Below are positions 1-9,284 of a stretch of 64,000 nt of DNA, piece by piece; positions within the stretch are counted from its first letter, which is position 1; each line of letters opens with the position of its first letter. The notes beneath the pieces are model-generated. The model was not told the origin of the DNA, did not search any database, and saw nothing but the letters and a program-made list of their open reading frames with translations. This DNA comes from Parapedobacter tibetensis (GTDB taxonomy: Bacteria > Bacteroidota > Bacteroidia > Sphingobacteriales > Sphingobacteriaceae), in NCBI RefSeq assembly GCF_024643205.1, contig NZ_JAMKQJ010000015.1:62001-126000 (forward strand). Direction: 5' to 3'. The position numbers and the translations under genes are program-made.

Positions 1-1878
1 ACGGGCAGATTACTCGACTGGAGTTACATACCATTGGAAGACTACAAACATTCCGGGCTGTCGACCGTCACACAGGACATTCTCATAAATACCGGAATAA
101 ACTATTCTTTCCTTAAAAGCCTTGATCTGGACGTAAAATACCAATATGAAAGGCAAGATAACAAGGGCCGTAACCGGCAGGGATCAGGAAGTTTTTTTAC
201 CCGTGACATCATCAATTATTATACACAGATAGACCAGGAAAACAACGTTGCCAGACCTGTGCCGATAGGCGACATACTTGATCTATCCAACGAAACGCTG
301 CAAGCCCACCAAGCCCGGATACAAACCAATTTCAACGAGTCTTTCGGTCCGCACAATATTACTGCGTTGATTGGGGGCGAGGTACGCCATGCTAACGTAA
401 ACCGCAACAATTACCGCATTTATGGCTATGACGATGCGGTCCTTACATTCGGCAATGTCGATTATACCCGACAGTACCCGAACTTTGTAAACGGAAGTTT
501 GAGCTTTATCCCAAACAGCCAGAACATGGAAAGCGGGACAACACGCTTCGCTTCTTTTTTCGCAAACGGCGCTTATGAATACGATCAAAGGTACACGGTA
601 TCTTTCAGTGCGCGGAGGGACGCTTCAAACCTTTTCGGCTTGAATACAAACGACCAATGGAACGCCTTCTGGTCCGCAGGAGTGGCGTGGGAAATATCAA
701 ATGAACAATTCTACAAAATCGATAATCTGCCCTATTTGCGGCTTAGGGCTACTTACGGGGCGTCCGGCAACATTGACCCAAGTATGGTTGCCGCGACCAC
801 CATTGCCTATAACGCTGGTGTAAGCGCAGGTACGGCAACGCCTTGGGCTTCTTTCAGGAATTACTACAATCCGGACCTGCAATGGGAAACTTCACGGATG
901 CTGAACATAGGGATTGACTTCCGGTCAGCACGCCAACGGATCACAGGCAGTATCGAGTACTTTCAGAAAAACTCGGTCAACCTTTTTGGAACGGCAGAAA
1001 TAGACTATACAGGCGGGATAGGCTATTCGATAACGAAAAATGTTGGCAGTATGGTCGGGAAAGGCATGGATACCGAAATCGTTACGAAAAACCTGACGGG
1101 GAAATTTTCATGGCAGACCAACCTCAATTTAAGCCATTATACAAGCGAAGTTGTCGAGAACAATATCCTTGACCGCGTGTCATCGATTGTTGGCGGCCAG
1201 TTCGGCACAAGGGCAAACACAAGTATCCCCGGAAGGCCAGTCAATGCCCTATTTGCCTACCGTTGGGCAGGGCTATCAGGCGATGGGGGGCATCCGTTGG
1301 GCTATTTAGACGGGGAACCGAGCAATGACTACAGGCAGCTTACCGGAAATGCAAGGACCGTCGGGGACCTCGTTTATATTGGCCCATCCACGCCTACGTG
1401 GTTTGGTAATCTCGGCAACAACTTTTCCTATGGAAATTTCAATTTACAGGTGGCATTTAGTTTCCGCTTGGGCTACTACTTCCGTAAGCCGTCCATCCAA
1501 TACACAGGTCTCTTTAACAATGGCTCCAATCAACATTCGGATATAGCCCTGCGATGGAAACAACCCGGAGACGAAATGAGGACTCACGTCCCGTCAATGG
1601 TCTATCCGGCCAATACCGCACGCGATAACTTTTACACAGGTTCAGAGGTGCTTGTAGAACGGGGAGACCAGATAAGATTCCAATACGTCAATTTTTCATA
1701 CAATTTCAGCCCGCTGGTACCGGCGAGGTTTTCAAACTTAGAGGCTTTTGTGTATGTCACCAATTTAGGTGTCATTTGGAAGGCCAGTAACAGTGGGATC
1801 GATCCGGACTTTTTCAGGGAGGGAATGATACCTAACGCAACAACATATAGTTTTGGAATACGAGCATCGATCAAATAG
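1..1878 (+). CDS. SusC/RagA-type TonB-linked outer membrane protein, C-terminal part
   Basis: The frame is open from the first base of the window, so the gene begins upstream; about 625 residues of its C-terminal part are present. What remains is the beta-barrel of a SusC/RagA TonB-dependent transporter: alternating aromatic and polar strands, motifs such as GATYGASGNI-like turns, and a C-terminal strand ending in a hydrophobic/aromatic pattern (YSFGIRASIK). The signal peptide, carboxypeptidase-like domain and plug lie outside. The family imports glycans or peptides through the outer membrane with energy from TonB. A SusD partner follows after 6 bases, so the two form one transcription unit. 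The substrate cannot be read from the sequence. Confidence 0.93.
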   Translation, partial: TGRLLDWSYIPLEDYKHSGLSTVTQDILINTGINYSFLKSLDLDVKYQYERQDNKGRNRQGSGSFFTRDIINYYTQIDQENNVARPVPIGDILDLSNETLQAHQARIQTNFNESFGPHNITALIGGEVRHANVNRNNYRIYGYDDAVLTFGNVDYTRQYPNFVNGSLSFIPNSQNMESGTTRFASFFANGAYEYDQRYTVSFSARRDASNLFGLNTNDQWNAFWSAGVAWEISNEQFYKIDNLPYLRLRATYGASGNIDPSMVAATTIAYNAGVSAGTATPWASFRNYYNPDLQWETSRMLNIGIDFRSARQRITGSIEYFQKNSVNLFGTAEIDYTGGIGYSITKNVGSMVGKGMDTEIVTKNLTGKFSWQTNLNLSHYTSEVVENNILDRVSSIVGGQFGTRANTSIPGRPVNALFAYRWAGLSGDGGHPLGYLDGEPSNDYRQLTGNARTVGDLVYIGPSTPTWFGNLGNNFSYGNFNLQVAFSFRLGYYFRKPSIQYTGLFNNGSNQHSDIALRWKQPGDEMRTHVPSMVYPANTARDNFYTGSEVLVERGDQIRFQYVNFSYNFSPLVPARFSNLEAFVYVTNLGVIWKASNSGIDPDFFREGMIPNATTYSFGIRASIK

Positions 1879-1884
1879 ACAACC

Positions 1885-3267
1885 ATGAAAACAGTAAATA
1901 ATTCATTAAAAACAATTCTTCTTTATCCATTTTTTGCAGCGCCCTTCTTGCTTTCAGGGTGCGGGGATTTCTTTGACGAGAAGTCCGATAAGAAACTCGT
2001 ACTTATGGATAAATTGGAACATCTACAGGCACTCTTGGATAACCCTGCATATGTTAATTCCAATTATTGCACCGCAGGGGAAGCGAGTTCTGATAACTTC
2101 TATCTTACCGACGGAAATTTCCTGACGTTAAGGGAAGACGAACAGAATCAATACACTTGGAACGCAAGCCATGTATTCAGTGAGGCGGCGTTATCCGCAA
2201 ATACTTGGAGGGGAACATACAGTTCCATATATACCTGCACTTCCATTCTTGATGCAATCGAAAAGATTGAGAAAAATAGCATAAACGAAGCGCAATGGAG
2301 CTCAATAAAAGGGCAAGCCTTGGCTATCCGGGCATACCGTTACCTCGACGCGGTTTTGATATGGTCACCGGCTTATGACCGGCAAACCTCGTCAACTGAT
2401 TTGGGGATACCCTTACGGCTTGACCCGGACTTCAACCTTCCGTCCATCAGGGCCTCAGTCGAGGAAACATATAACCAAATAATCAGGGATGCAAAGACCA
2501 GCATCCCATTGCTTCCCGTTGCCAACATCAATGCGTACCGCGCCAGCAAACCTTTCGCCTATGGATTATTGGCACGGACATATTTGGCGATGCGCGAATA
2601 CGAGCAGGCAGGATTGTATGCAGACTCCTGCCTGCAATTGCGGAATACGTTGCTGGATTTTAATACGATAAACCAATCCACACCGTATCCGTTCGCTGAA
2701 CTCAATGAAGAAACGATTTTCATGGGCGTTGCCTTTTATGATATGATCACTATGGATTTCAATGCCAGGATCGATCCATCGTTGTACGATTCCTACAGCA
2801 ATAATGATTTAAGGAAAACCTTGTTCTTTGCACCGAATGATGACAGCTCGATCAGGTTCAGGGGTAGCTATATAGGCGCGCCTACCCTTTTCATGGGGTT
2901 TTCGACCAGTGAGCAATACCTGGTCCGTGCCGAATGCCTTGCACGTTCCGGCAGGATCGACGAAGCGATGGAAACCCTCAATGCCTTGTTGGATACAAGG
3001 TGGTCAGGTGACACATTCACCCCACTTGGGGCCAATTCGAGCGGGGAAGCCTTGCAGATCATTTTGCAGGAACGCAGGAAAGAGTTGGTAATGCGCGGCC
3101 TTAGGTGGATGGACCTGAAGCGGTTGAATAAAGAGGGAGCGGATATAACGCTCACCCGTACAGTGGATGGACAGACCTATCAGCTATTACCCAACGATCC
3201 CCGTTATGCCCTTACCATACCGGAGGATGTTATTGCCCTTTCAGGGATGCCCCAAAACCCGCGCTGA
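1885..3267 (+). CDS. SusD/RagB family nutrient-binding outer membrane lipoprotein
   Basis: This 460-residue protein has a lipoprotein signal peptide with lipobox LLSGC (acylated Cys about residue 26) and the SusD fold: N-terminal TPR-like helices (WRGTYSSIYTCTSIL, GQALAIRAYRYLDAV) and the C-terminal signature ERRKELVMRGLRWMDLKRLN. SusD proteins sit as a lid on the SusC barrel on the cell surface and bind the ligand. It starts 6 bases after the SusC stop. The length is a little short for the family (usually 480-600 residues). A strong hairpin lies right after the stop. The substrate is unknown; the associated DUF6520 and MauE-like genes are often seen beside peptide- or redox-related SusCD pairs, but that is only association. 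Confidence 0.93.
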   Translation: MKTVNNSLKTILLYPFFAAPFLLSGCGDFFDEKSDKKLVLMDKLEHLQALLDNPAYVNSNYCTAGEASSDNFYLTDGNFLTLREDEQNQYTWNASHVFSEAALSANTWRGTYSSIYTCTSILDAIEKIEKNSINEAQWSSIKGQALAIRAYRYLDAVLIWSPAYDRQTSSTDLGIPLRLDPDFNLPSIRASVEETYNQIIRDAKTSIPLLPVANINAYRASKPFAYGLLARTYLAMREYEQAGLYADSCLQLRNTLLDFNTINQSTPYPFAELNEETIFMGVAFYDMITMDFNARIDPSLYDSYSNNDLRKTLFFAPNDDSSIRFRGSYIGAPTLFMGFSTSEQYLVRAECLARSGRIDEAMETLNALLDTRWSGDTFTPLGANSSGEALQIILQERRKELVMRGLRWMDLKRLNKEGADITLTRTVDGQTYQLLPNDPRYALTIPEDVIALSGMPQNPR

Positions 3268-3275
3268 CTAAAGAA

Positions 3276-3310
3276 AAAAGGGGGTGCAAAACCATTTCGC
3301 ACCCCCTTTT
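3276..3310. terminator. Bidirectional rho-independent terminator
   Basis: A perfect 12-bp inverted repeat (arms 3276-3287 and 3299-3310, AAAAGGGGGTGC and its complement) with an 11-base loop separates the convergent SusD gene and the DUF6520 gene. A-tract on one side and T-tract on the other let it work for both strands. Confidence 0.85.
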
Positions 3311-3338
3311 CCGTTTACCGCAAAGTTGGACAACACCA

Positions 3339-3641
3339 TTAATTGGTCGCCCGCATTCCGGCATCTTCCAATAATGCGGTTTCGTCTTCCCCGTAGGAAT
3401 CAAGGACGTCCTGCAGGTCCTCGGTTGGACCGATGGAAAGATGGCAGGGACGTGGCACGGCAATGGCACAGTTGCCACCTTCGTTAGTGGTATCCCAATT
3501 GCCGGCTTCAAAGAAATCTTCCGCTGTCGTACCATTGTAATACCAGTCCTGATTTTGAACGCCACCTATCCATGAGGACATTCCTACCAGTAAAATGAAA
3601 GACGTAACTATTGATAAACTGAATTTTAATGCGTTTCGCAT
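3339..3641 (-). CDS. Small secreted DUF6520-like protein
   Basis: A 100-residue protein with an N-terminal hydrophobic signal segment (about residues 6-28) and an acidic, Trp/Asn-rich mature part with two cysteines in NCAIAVPRPC (possible disulfide). It resembles the short Bacteroidota DUF6520 proteins found beside SusCD and MauE/thioredoxin genes. Function is unknown. It lies convergent to the SusD gene and 109 bases downstream of the MauE-like gene on the same strand, so the two may be co-transcribed. Confidence 0.7.
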   Translation of the reverse strand: MRNALKFSLSIVTSFILLVGMSSWIGGVQNQDWYYNGTTAEDFFEAGNWDTTNEGGNCAIAVPRPCHLSIGPTEDLQDVLDSYGEDETALLEDAGMRATN

Positions 3642-3750
3642 GACAGTTTGTTTTAGTTGTTAACACCTGTATTTATTATCCTCTTATCCGTTTCATGGTT
3701 GATTTCCGGATAAATAAACCCCACCTTGTGAGATCTATGGTAATTTGATA

Positions 3751-4257
3751 TCAAGTTTTCTTTTTCCGTATCCTCCTTTCCTTAAGAATAATTATCAGCG
3801 CCATTAACGCTATAAAAAGTAACACCGCATTGGTGATAAACACCCCAAGCCATCCTTGATTTTCCAACCAACCGATACATGAACATGGGGAACGTCCAAG
3901 TAGATTAAACAATGCCAATTCAGAATATCCTGTATATACCGCTAATACCAGAACAGCCAGACCAAGGCCATAGATCAGGAAAGTTTTCCTGAAGAAGCCA
4001 AGGGTTAATAGCACTCCTATTGCGAAATGTGAAGCAATATTAACAATTGTTAAAATGGGAACCCACCTGTCCCGAAATACCTGGTCACGCATCTTTCCCA
4101 ACGATTCCGAATAATCAGTTGCGCCCAGATAAGCAATCCAAAGGAATATTCCAGCCAGGAAAATCGAGGTAACATAATACGTCGCCCTATTCCAACTGAT
4201 GTTGGACGTAAACAAAAGACGTTTCCCAGACGGTATGTAAGCAGTTGATTTCATCAC
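3751..4257 (-). CDS. MauE/DoxX-like redox-associated membrane protein
   Basis: A 168-residue membrane protein with four predicted transmembrane helices (about residues 26-46, 67-88, 93-112 and 136-157) and a CSC-type cysteine pair (C125, C127 in PCSCIG) before the last helix. This is the layout of MauE/DoxX-like proteins, which are linked to disulfide and quinone redox chemistry. In Bacteroidota such genes sit next to SusCD and DUF6520 genes, as here. Whether it passes electrons to a periplasmic thioredoxin is inference; no thioredoxin-like gene is seen in the neighbourhood. Confidence 0.7.
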   Translation of the reverse strand: MMKSTAYIPSGKRLLFTSNISWNRATYYVTSIFLAGIFLWIAYLGATDYSESLGKMRDQVFRDRWVPILTIVNIASHFAIGVLLTLGFFRKTFLIYGLGLAVLVLAVYTGYSELALFNLLGRSPCSCIGWLENQGWLGVFITNAVLLFIALMALIIILKERRIRKKKT

Positions 4258-4515
4258 CTTAAATTTTTCATCGCTTATAATTTATCTTATACACGCAAAG
4301 TAGCCTATATTCATTCCGCAGGTATGACACAATATGTCCCATTTTGGGTCAAAATTGGAAAACCCTTTGTGCTTTCACTACAAATCTCGGCATCATTCCT
4401 CCCCTATTGCAGAACTAAAAGGACAAAATTCAAGGGGCTTTCGCCAAAAAGTGTCCTTTTAGTTCCGGTTTTGCCGGATCATGAAAAAAAATGGTATTTG
4501 GTGTGCACAGGATAT

Positions 4516-5478
4516 CTATCCACGGCGGGGTGGATGGCCGAATAACTTCACGAACTCCTTGCGGAAACTGCGCTCGTCCCGGTAACCTACCATCGGGTAT
4601 ACCTCCTTTACTTGCAGGTCAGTGGATTGGAATATATCCCTCGCATTCCACAGCCTGACTTCCATGAGGTATTGGTGCGGTGTCTGGCCGAATTCGTTTA
4701 CGAAATTGCGGGTAAGGGTTTTGGGGATGGTATGGCAGGTATCGGCCAGCAGCGGAATGGACAGGCGGTTGTCCCCGAAGTTGCTGCTGATGTGGTGCAT
4801 CGCCTTATAAGCTGGAGTACCCAGCTTATATCCGGCCAGCCTGTCATAGTAGGCAAGGATGTAGCTTATAAAGGCCATCATCTGGCTGCCCTGCACCCAG
4901 GGGATTTCATGGTACTGCCCATACAATGCCTCCAGCCACTCATGCACGGGCTTTCCCATCCGGCAATTGGGCATGACGCCATAAGGTTCCACACCATTGA
5001 GGTAGCGGCTTATGGTACCTTCAAGATGGGGGCACATCGTCGTATCGATGTCCGCAAGCCATGCGGGTGAAAGTGTGACAGCCAATGCGATGTGCCTACC
5101 GGAGTCACAGCGCGCAAGGTAGGTGCCCGCCGCATTGTGCGTCACATAAAACCGGTTGCCGCGCGGGCGGGATATGGGCCTGCCTTGCTCCGTAGCAAAA
5201 TCCACGCCCCCCTGAAGCATGAAGTACAGGAAAAAGTGGTTATCGGCAAGACCGTAGGAGAAATCGAACGGCGATCCGGTATCCAGTTGCAGGAGGATGG
5301 CATGGAACAATTCACTGGCAAAGGATTGCCGGAGCAATGAGGCATCGCTGAAATTGAGCTGCCGCTTATCCGCGTACGGCAGGTGGAATTGCCCCCATGC
5401 GGGGAACTCATCCATGCCGAGGGTTTTCGTGGAAATGACCTCCGAATGGAAATGGAATGTATAGGGATCTACCATCAT
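4516..5478 (-). CDS. AraC-family transcriptional regulator
   Basis: The C-terminal ~100 residues form a double helix-turn-helix of the AraC/XylS type (LSIPLLADTCHTIPKTLTR then YPMVGYRDERSFRKEFVKLFG with final HPP). The N-terminal part is a cupin-like sensor without an obvious ligand. I prefer the ATG at 5478 (or 5475) over the one at 5505, because a TAATTTTG -7 box at 5523-5516 would leave the upstream ATG with almost no leader. A CRP-type palindrome lies just upstream of that box, and the gene upstream on the same strand encodes a Crp/Fnr-family protein, so a regulatory cascade is likely. The target genes are unknown. Confidence 0.85.
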   Translation of the reverse strand: MMVDPYTFHFHSEVISTKTLGMDEFPAWGQFHLPYADKRQLNFSDASLLRQSFASELFHAILLQLDTGSPFDFSYGLADNHFFLYFMLQGGVDFATEQGRPISRPRGNRFYVTHNAAGTYLARCDSGRHIALAVTLSPAWLADIDTTMCPHLEGTISRYLNGVEPYGVMPNCRMGKPVHEWLEALYGQYHEIPWVQGSQMMAFISYILAYYDRLAGYKLGTPAYKAMHHISSNFGDNRLSIPLLADTCHTIPKTLTRNFVNEFGQTPHQYLMEVRLWNARDIFQSTDLQVKEVYPMVGYRDERSFRKEFVKLFGHPPRRG

Positions 5479-5515
5479 AGCTGTCTGTTTTAGTGGGTAG
5501 CGCATGGCTGTACCG

Positions 5516-5562
5516 CAAAATTACGGGGTATGTTGCGGAAAAAGGTGTGACGGCCGTCACAC
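5516..5562 (-). promoter_or_regulatory. Candidate promoter with CRP-type operator
   Basis: A perfect 18-bp palindrome, GTGTGACGGCCGTCACAC (5545-5562), contains the exact TGTGA-N6-TCACA half-sites of Crp-family regulators. On the minus strand a Bacteroidota -7 box TAATTTTG lies at 5523-5516, which puts the palindrome centre roughly 45 bases upstream of the expected start of transcription of the AraC gene. That is an activator position. Binding is inferred, not shown. Confidence 0.6.
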
Positions 5563-5605
5563 TTTTCGATGAAATGGCCGATCGGGGGAAAAAGCGAAGA
5601 GACTT

Positions 5606-6280
5606 TTATTTCATCAGCCCAGCCCTGTATGCATTGATCACATCCCGCTTGTACCTGTTCACGGTCTCCCGGCTCAGGCCGCCGAGGTAGTCACCGATGA
5701 TCCGGTCGCTGAAGACCGTGAAGCAGTCGGGCCATTTATGCATGAACCACAGCAAACGGTCGAACGCGGATTTGCGGAGGGCCACTTCGGCTTGGTCTGC
5801 CATCCATCCCTGCTCCACCCTATCACGCCATCGGTTGGTGAGCTCCACGGCCTGCGGATATTTCCGCAGCATCCGGCCATATTGCTCCGCACTGATGGAC
5901 AGCAGCCGGCAATCCTGTGCAAGCTCGATACTCAACGGGTTGGGATCCTCCGAAAACAGGTTTGGCGGTAGGATAAACGAACGGTCGCGTAGGATGTACC
6001 GTGCCATCCGTACCGGGATACCATCCTGCATAAGCTCAAGGAAATATACCGCGGAGCCTTCGACGATGAAATAAACCCTGTCGGGCTGCCTTCCCGGTCC
6101 GAGCAAAATGTGCCGCCTTCTGAGTTCTTGCTCCCGCAGTTTCCGGTTGAGCTGCGCCCCGAATCCGGTGTGGAGCTCAAACCCGTTGGCATAAAGGCCT
6201 TGCAATGCCAGATGGAAAGCATCAAGGCTATGCTGGCTTGGGGGCAGCAATCGGGGTTCTCGGTATTGCACGGGTTTCAT
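5606..6280 (-). CDS. Crp/Fnr-family transcriptional regulator
   Basis: A protein of about 224 residues with an N-terminal cyclic-nucleotide-binding-like barrel (LGPGRQPDRVYFIVEGSAVYF) and a C-terminal region ending in YLGGLSRETVNRYKRD, the recognition helix of Crp/Fnr proteins, although the DNA-binding part is abridged. No Fnr-type cysteine cluster is seen, and the cAMP-binding Arg/Ser pair is not evident, so the effector is unknown. The frame extends upstream to 6505, but the ATG at 6280 gives the usual family length. It lies upstream of, and on the same strand as, the AraC gene, with a CRP-type palindrome between them. Confidence 0.8.
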   Translation of the reverse strand: MKPVQYREPRLLPPSQHSLDAFHLALQGLYANGFELHTGFGAQLNRKLREQELRRRHILLGPGRQPDRVYFIVEGSAVYFLELMQDGIPVRMARYILRDRSFILPPNLFSEDPNPLSIELAQDCRLLSISAEQYGRMLRKYPQAVELTNRWRDRVEQGWMADQAEVALRKSAFDRLLWFMHKWPDCFTVFSDRIIGDYLGGLSRETVNRYKRDVINAYRAGLMK

Positions 6281-6607
6281 GGGCAAATGGTCATGGGCCA
6301 GCGGGATTTCCGGTACCGGATATCCCACGATTTGGTTGGCCTTGGTTCGCTGGCGCCAATATACGGAAAAACGGGCAAAGTGGGTTTTTAAGGGGATTTT
6401 GATGTAATGCCCTGTAAGAAAGGAGGCCGATAACTTGCTTTCAAATCCGCTTTGTAACTTGTATATAAGCAGCAATTTAGCTAAGTTTGTTATTGGGACG
6501 CACAAGCTCCCATCAGGATAGGGTGAACACAGACCTTCCCCATTACATGCCGTAGCCCACCGTCCCTATCCTGGATGGAATACACTTGCAGCAATCCGTA
6601 TCGTGCC

Positions 6608-7816
6608 ATGAAAAAGAAAAGCAGGAAAAATACGAACGGCAATGACATGAGGGCAAGGCAGCGGAAGGGCTTCTACCGGCGGCTGGGCACCATCTGCGAA
6701 AAGATGGTTGGAGCCGGGTATTTCGAACTGTTCCCCGAAAGCAGCCTGCGGCTGATGTTTGCCCATCGCTATCCGCCCATCAGGGTGGTGCTCGGTGGCA
6801 ATCGGGTAATGACCGAAGAAGAGGCAGTAAGCTACAGGCGGTCGTTGGTAAACCTGTTTACCGGCCACCATGTGGAAACACTGACCGGCGAACGGATAAG
6901 CTACGCCCGTTTCCTCACTGATGCACTGGTACTCATCCACCACGTCCAGTTCGGCATAGCGGACCGGTTCAGGGCCGCGTCCATATTGATACGGACATTT
7001 GCCCCATATTTCACCGATGGCGAATGGTATGGCCGGTCGAAGGCCGGGGCACTGAAGCTGATGGGCGTTGCGGATATACAGCTATATGATTTCTACAAGG
7101 GTACGTTGAGGTGCCGTGCGGATGGCATGGCAGTGGTCAACCCCGGCGAAAGGAATGTGATACGGGTGTACAGGTTGGGCCACCAAACCATGTTGCAGGA
7201 CATAGACGGCAAGAAACGGGTGATTGCCAAACTCGGTGTACCCAGCCAAAAGGAAATAAAGGTATTTGACTGGCCGTTGCTTCGCCCCAGCCAATTGGGT
7301 TTCGTGGATATGGACGACAACCTTGCGATGCCGCTGTATGCGCAGCAGCATGCGCTCAACCGCTTCGAGGAACGCACTTCTTTCCCATCGGGCTATGTGC
7401 AGGCATACCTTGCGGATTTGTTCACCAAGGACACGCCGCGTTTCCAATACTATGGGGGTCGTTCCCTGCTGGAATGCTATATCGGGAAGCACAAGGTGGG
7501 CTATTTCGTTATCACCCCGCATGACGGCAAATGGGTGGTGCGCACGTTCCTGTTCCTCACCAACGACGGCACCCCGGAGGGGCGCAGGCTTGCAGAACTC
7601 ACCGACTGGCAGAAGCTGGACAGGAAATACCTGATGGTGGATAGGATGGATGCATTCTTCGCCTACGACATTTCAGGCGATGCAGGGCTGCGCAAGCTGT
7701 TCGTCAAGGCGGGCTGCGGCTCACTTCTGCGGTTTGCGGACGAGGTGGGATCCATTGCGGGCATACAGCCGGAAAGCGCAGATTTCATCTACAGGTATCT
7801 GGCCAAGGTCAGGTGA
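6608..7816 (+). CDS. Conserved hypothetical protein, about 402 residues
   Basis: I do not recognise this family. The protein is basic at its start (MKKKSRKN), soluble, without a signal peptide or transmembrane helix, and has an all-through globular composition rich in Arg, Tyr and Phe. A central basic-aromatic segment contains QQHALNRFEERTSFPSGY, and the C-terminal third contains GKWVVRTFLFLTNDGTPEG, which looks like a beta-sheet core. In-frame starts exist at 6575 and 6647; the ATG at 6608 was chosen because it begins a typical lysine-rich N-terminus. It is divergent from the Crp/Fnr gene and followed by a long stretch without a clear gene. Codon use and GC content are high and even, as expected for a real gene. 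Confidence 0.7.
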   Translation: MKKKSRKNTNGNDMRARQRKGFYRRLGTICEKMVGAGYFELFPESSLRLMFAHRYPPIRVVLGGNRVMTEEEAVSYRRSLVNLFTGHHVETLTGERISYARFLTDALVLIHHVQFGIADRFRAASILIRTFAPYFTDGEWYGRSKAGALKLMGVADIQLYDFYKGTLRCRADGMAVVNPGERNVIRVYRLGHQTMLQDIDGKKRVIAKLGVPSQKEIKVFDWPLLRPSQLGFVDMDDNLAMPLYAQQHALNRFEERTSFPSGYVQAYLADLFTKDTPRFQYYGGRSLLECYIGKHKVGYFVITPHDGKWVVRTFLFLTNDGTPEGRRLAELTDWQKLDRKYLMVDRMDAFFAYDISGDAGLRKLFVKAGCGSLLRFADEVGSIAGIQPESADFIYRYLAKVR

Positions 7817-8188
7817 CTTCCCCGTATGGCGGGTCGCTGGAAGTTTGCGGCCTTTGGCTGGCTCGTATGGTGGATGCAAATACATCTCGTTCTCGCCACG
7901 CGGCGGGCATCGCCTGCATCGGTGCAATGACGAGTGTGTGTTGTTACCGGCAATTGGCCACCGCGCATTTGCGGCCCGCGGAACCCCTCCGCTCATGGCT
8001 ACAACAGTTCCCGCTCTTTGCTTCTACAGTAATGAAAAGGAAATCAACACCTTCACTCCCTTTCTCCGCACCCTTCAAGCGGCGCCTTTTCGTCCACGAA
8101 ACAAAATGGCTTTCAGCGATCGTGTTTGCGATAGCGCATTCTTTTGCAAGAAACAACGAACCAGTAGACAGATGACACGGAATATCGA
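7817..8188. other. Intergenic stretch without a recognisable gene
   Basis: About 370 bases with GC-rich, partly self-complementary sequence around 7890-7990. A plus-strand frame (7813-8175, GTG start overlapping the previous stop) is open, but its translation is low in hydrophobic core residues and unlike any family I know; I do not call it. No promoter, terminator or repeat is clear here. Confidence 0.4.
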
Positions 8189-8659
8189 TTATTGGAAATC
8201 AACAGGACTACACTGCGCAAATGGTATTTGCGCGGTGATTCCAAATTTATGATCCTTAAAAAAGGATTTCATTAGGGTCTCAAACGTCTGAGCGGTCGAT
8301 TCGTCGATTTGACTAGATAAGAAATTATAAACATAGTATTCAACGTTTCCATGTTTATCGACATAGAATCTATTAAATATCCGTGTAGGATTCTTCCACT
8401 CAAATCCTTTGCCACTTAAGTACAAACCTATTTCCTTAACAAATGATTGATAGGCTTCAATAAATTTTGCTTGTTCCTCCTCTGTTTTAAAAACCGCCAG
8501 AGAGGTATCGGTGTGAACGGCACTTTTATACCGTGCGTCCAAATCCGTCATTGATAAACCATTGGCTTTACCTTTAGCGAAGGAAATCACTTTCGTTTGC
8601 GCCTGAAGAAACGGGAACAATGAAATGTTCAGAATTATAAATGCTATGATAGTTCTCAT
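8189..8659 (-). CDS. Secreted hypothetical protein, 156 residues
   Basis: The N-terminus is a clean signal peptide (hydrophobic residues 4-17, cleavage after about residue 20 at LQAQ). The mature part is a small alpha/beta protein with TSLAVFKTEEEQAKFIEAYQ and FNRFYVDKHGNVEYYVYNF, resembling TonB-C-like periplasmic domains in its rhythm, but I cannot assign a family. It stands alone on the minus strand, convergent with the gene before the gap. It probably acts in the periplasm. Confidence 0.65.
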   Translation of the reverse strand: MRTIIAFIILNISLFPFLQAQTKVISFAKGKANGLSMTDLDARYKSAVHTDTSLAVFKTEEEQAKFIEAYQSFVKEIGLYLSGKGFEWKNPTRIFNRFYVDKHGNVEYYVYNFLSSQIDESTAQTFETLMKSFFKDHKFGITAQIPFAQCSPVDFQ

Positions 8660-8699
8660 AAATTCAAATTTATGAACTATTTTTTTAGTTTACAAATAA

Positions 8700-8894
8700 G
8701 TGAAAGCCACACTCAACCGTGGTAGGACTATTATCCTCACAACCATATCGGCATGTTGCGGGCTAGTACCATTCCTTATTGACGGTCCAAAGGAAGTTTT
8801 TTGGTTTTCCTTGGCGGTTGGGACCATAGGCGGGTTGGTGGTATCCATGTTCGCAGTTTTCATCGTATTGCCAGTTTTGTTATGGCGGAAGTAA
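8700..8894 (+). pseudogene. C-terminal remnant of an RND-type efflux permease
   Basis: The 64 codons encode the last two membrane helices of an AcrB/CusA-type RND pump: NRGRTIILTTISACCGLVPF matches the conserved R-x-RPIL-T-LTT-xxGLLPL stretch, followed by VGTIGGLVVSMFAVFIVLPVLL. An in-frame TAA lies directly before the fragment (8697-8699), so roughly 95% of the gene is missing. It has no partner genes (membrane fusion protein or outer membrane factor) nearby. It marks a deletion or recombination junction at the left edge of the accessory region. Confidence 0.75.
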
Positions 8895-9284
8895 TTAAAC
8901 GCAATTTCGTTCAGTATGATATTTATGATATTTAATATTTCTGCTTAATTTAGGTTTTTTAAAGAATGTGGCCGATTTTTCAATAAGTGAAAAAGAAACG
9001 ATATCATTTATATTCCATCACAAACACTCGTTTTTCATCTGTTACCAGATGATATCCAGACGATACTTGCTGCCTTAGCCTCCAATTCCTGTTCTAATTA
9101 TTCCTATTCTTTGCCTTTCCCATTCTTTATTTCTGCCGTGAAAGATGTGATGCTTTGGCTGTTCTTACTTTCCTCAGAGAATCTCCTTGTCGGCCCGATA
9201 CACGAGACAGTAAAAAAGAACCACGAAAAGAACCCCATATTTCCAAAAAACTGCATTAATATCATAATAAAGCAATATTATCAA

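Noticed and set aside
4612..5070. 152-codon plus-strand frame opposite the AraC gene
   Set aside because: Shadow of the AraC coding strand, which has clear helix-turn-helix motifs.
7813..8175. 120-codon plus-strand frame starting with GTG over the stop of the previous gene
   Set aside because: Translation is poor in a hydrophobic core, rich in Arg/Ser/Ala from high GC, and matches no family; treated as intergenic.
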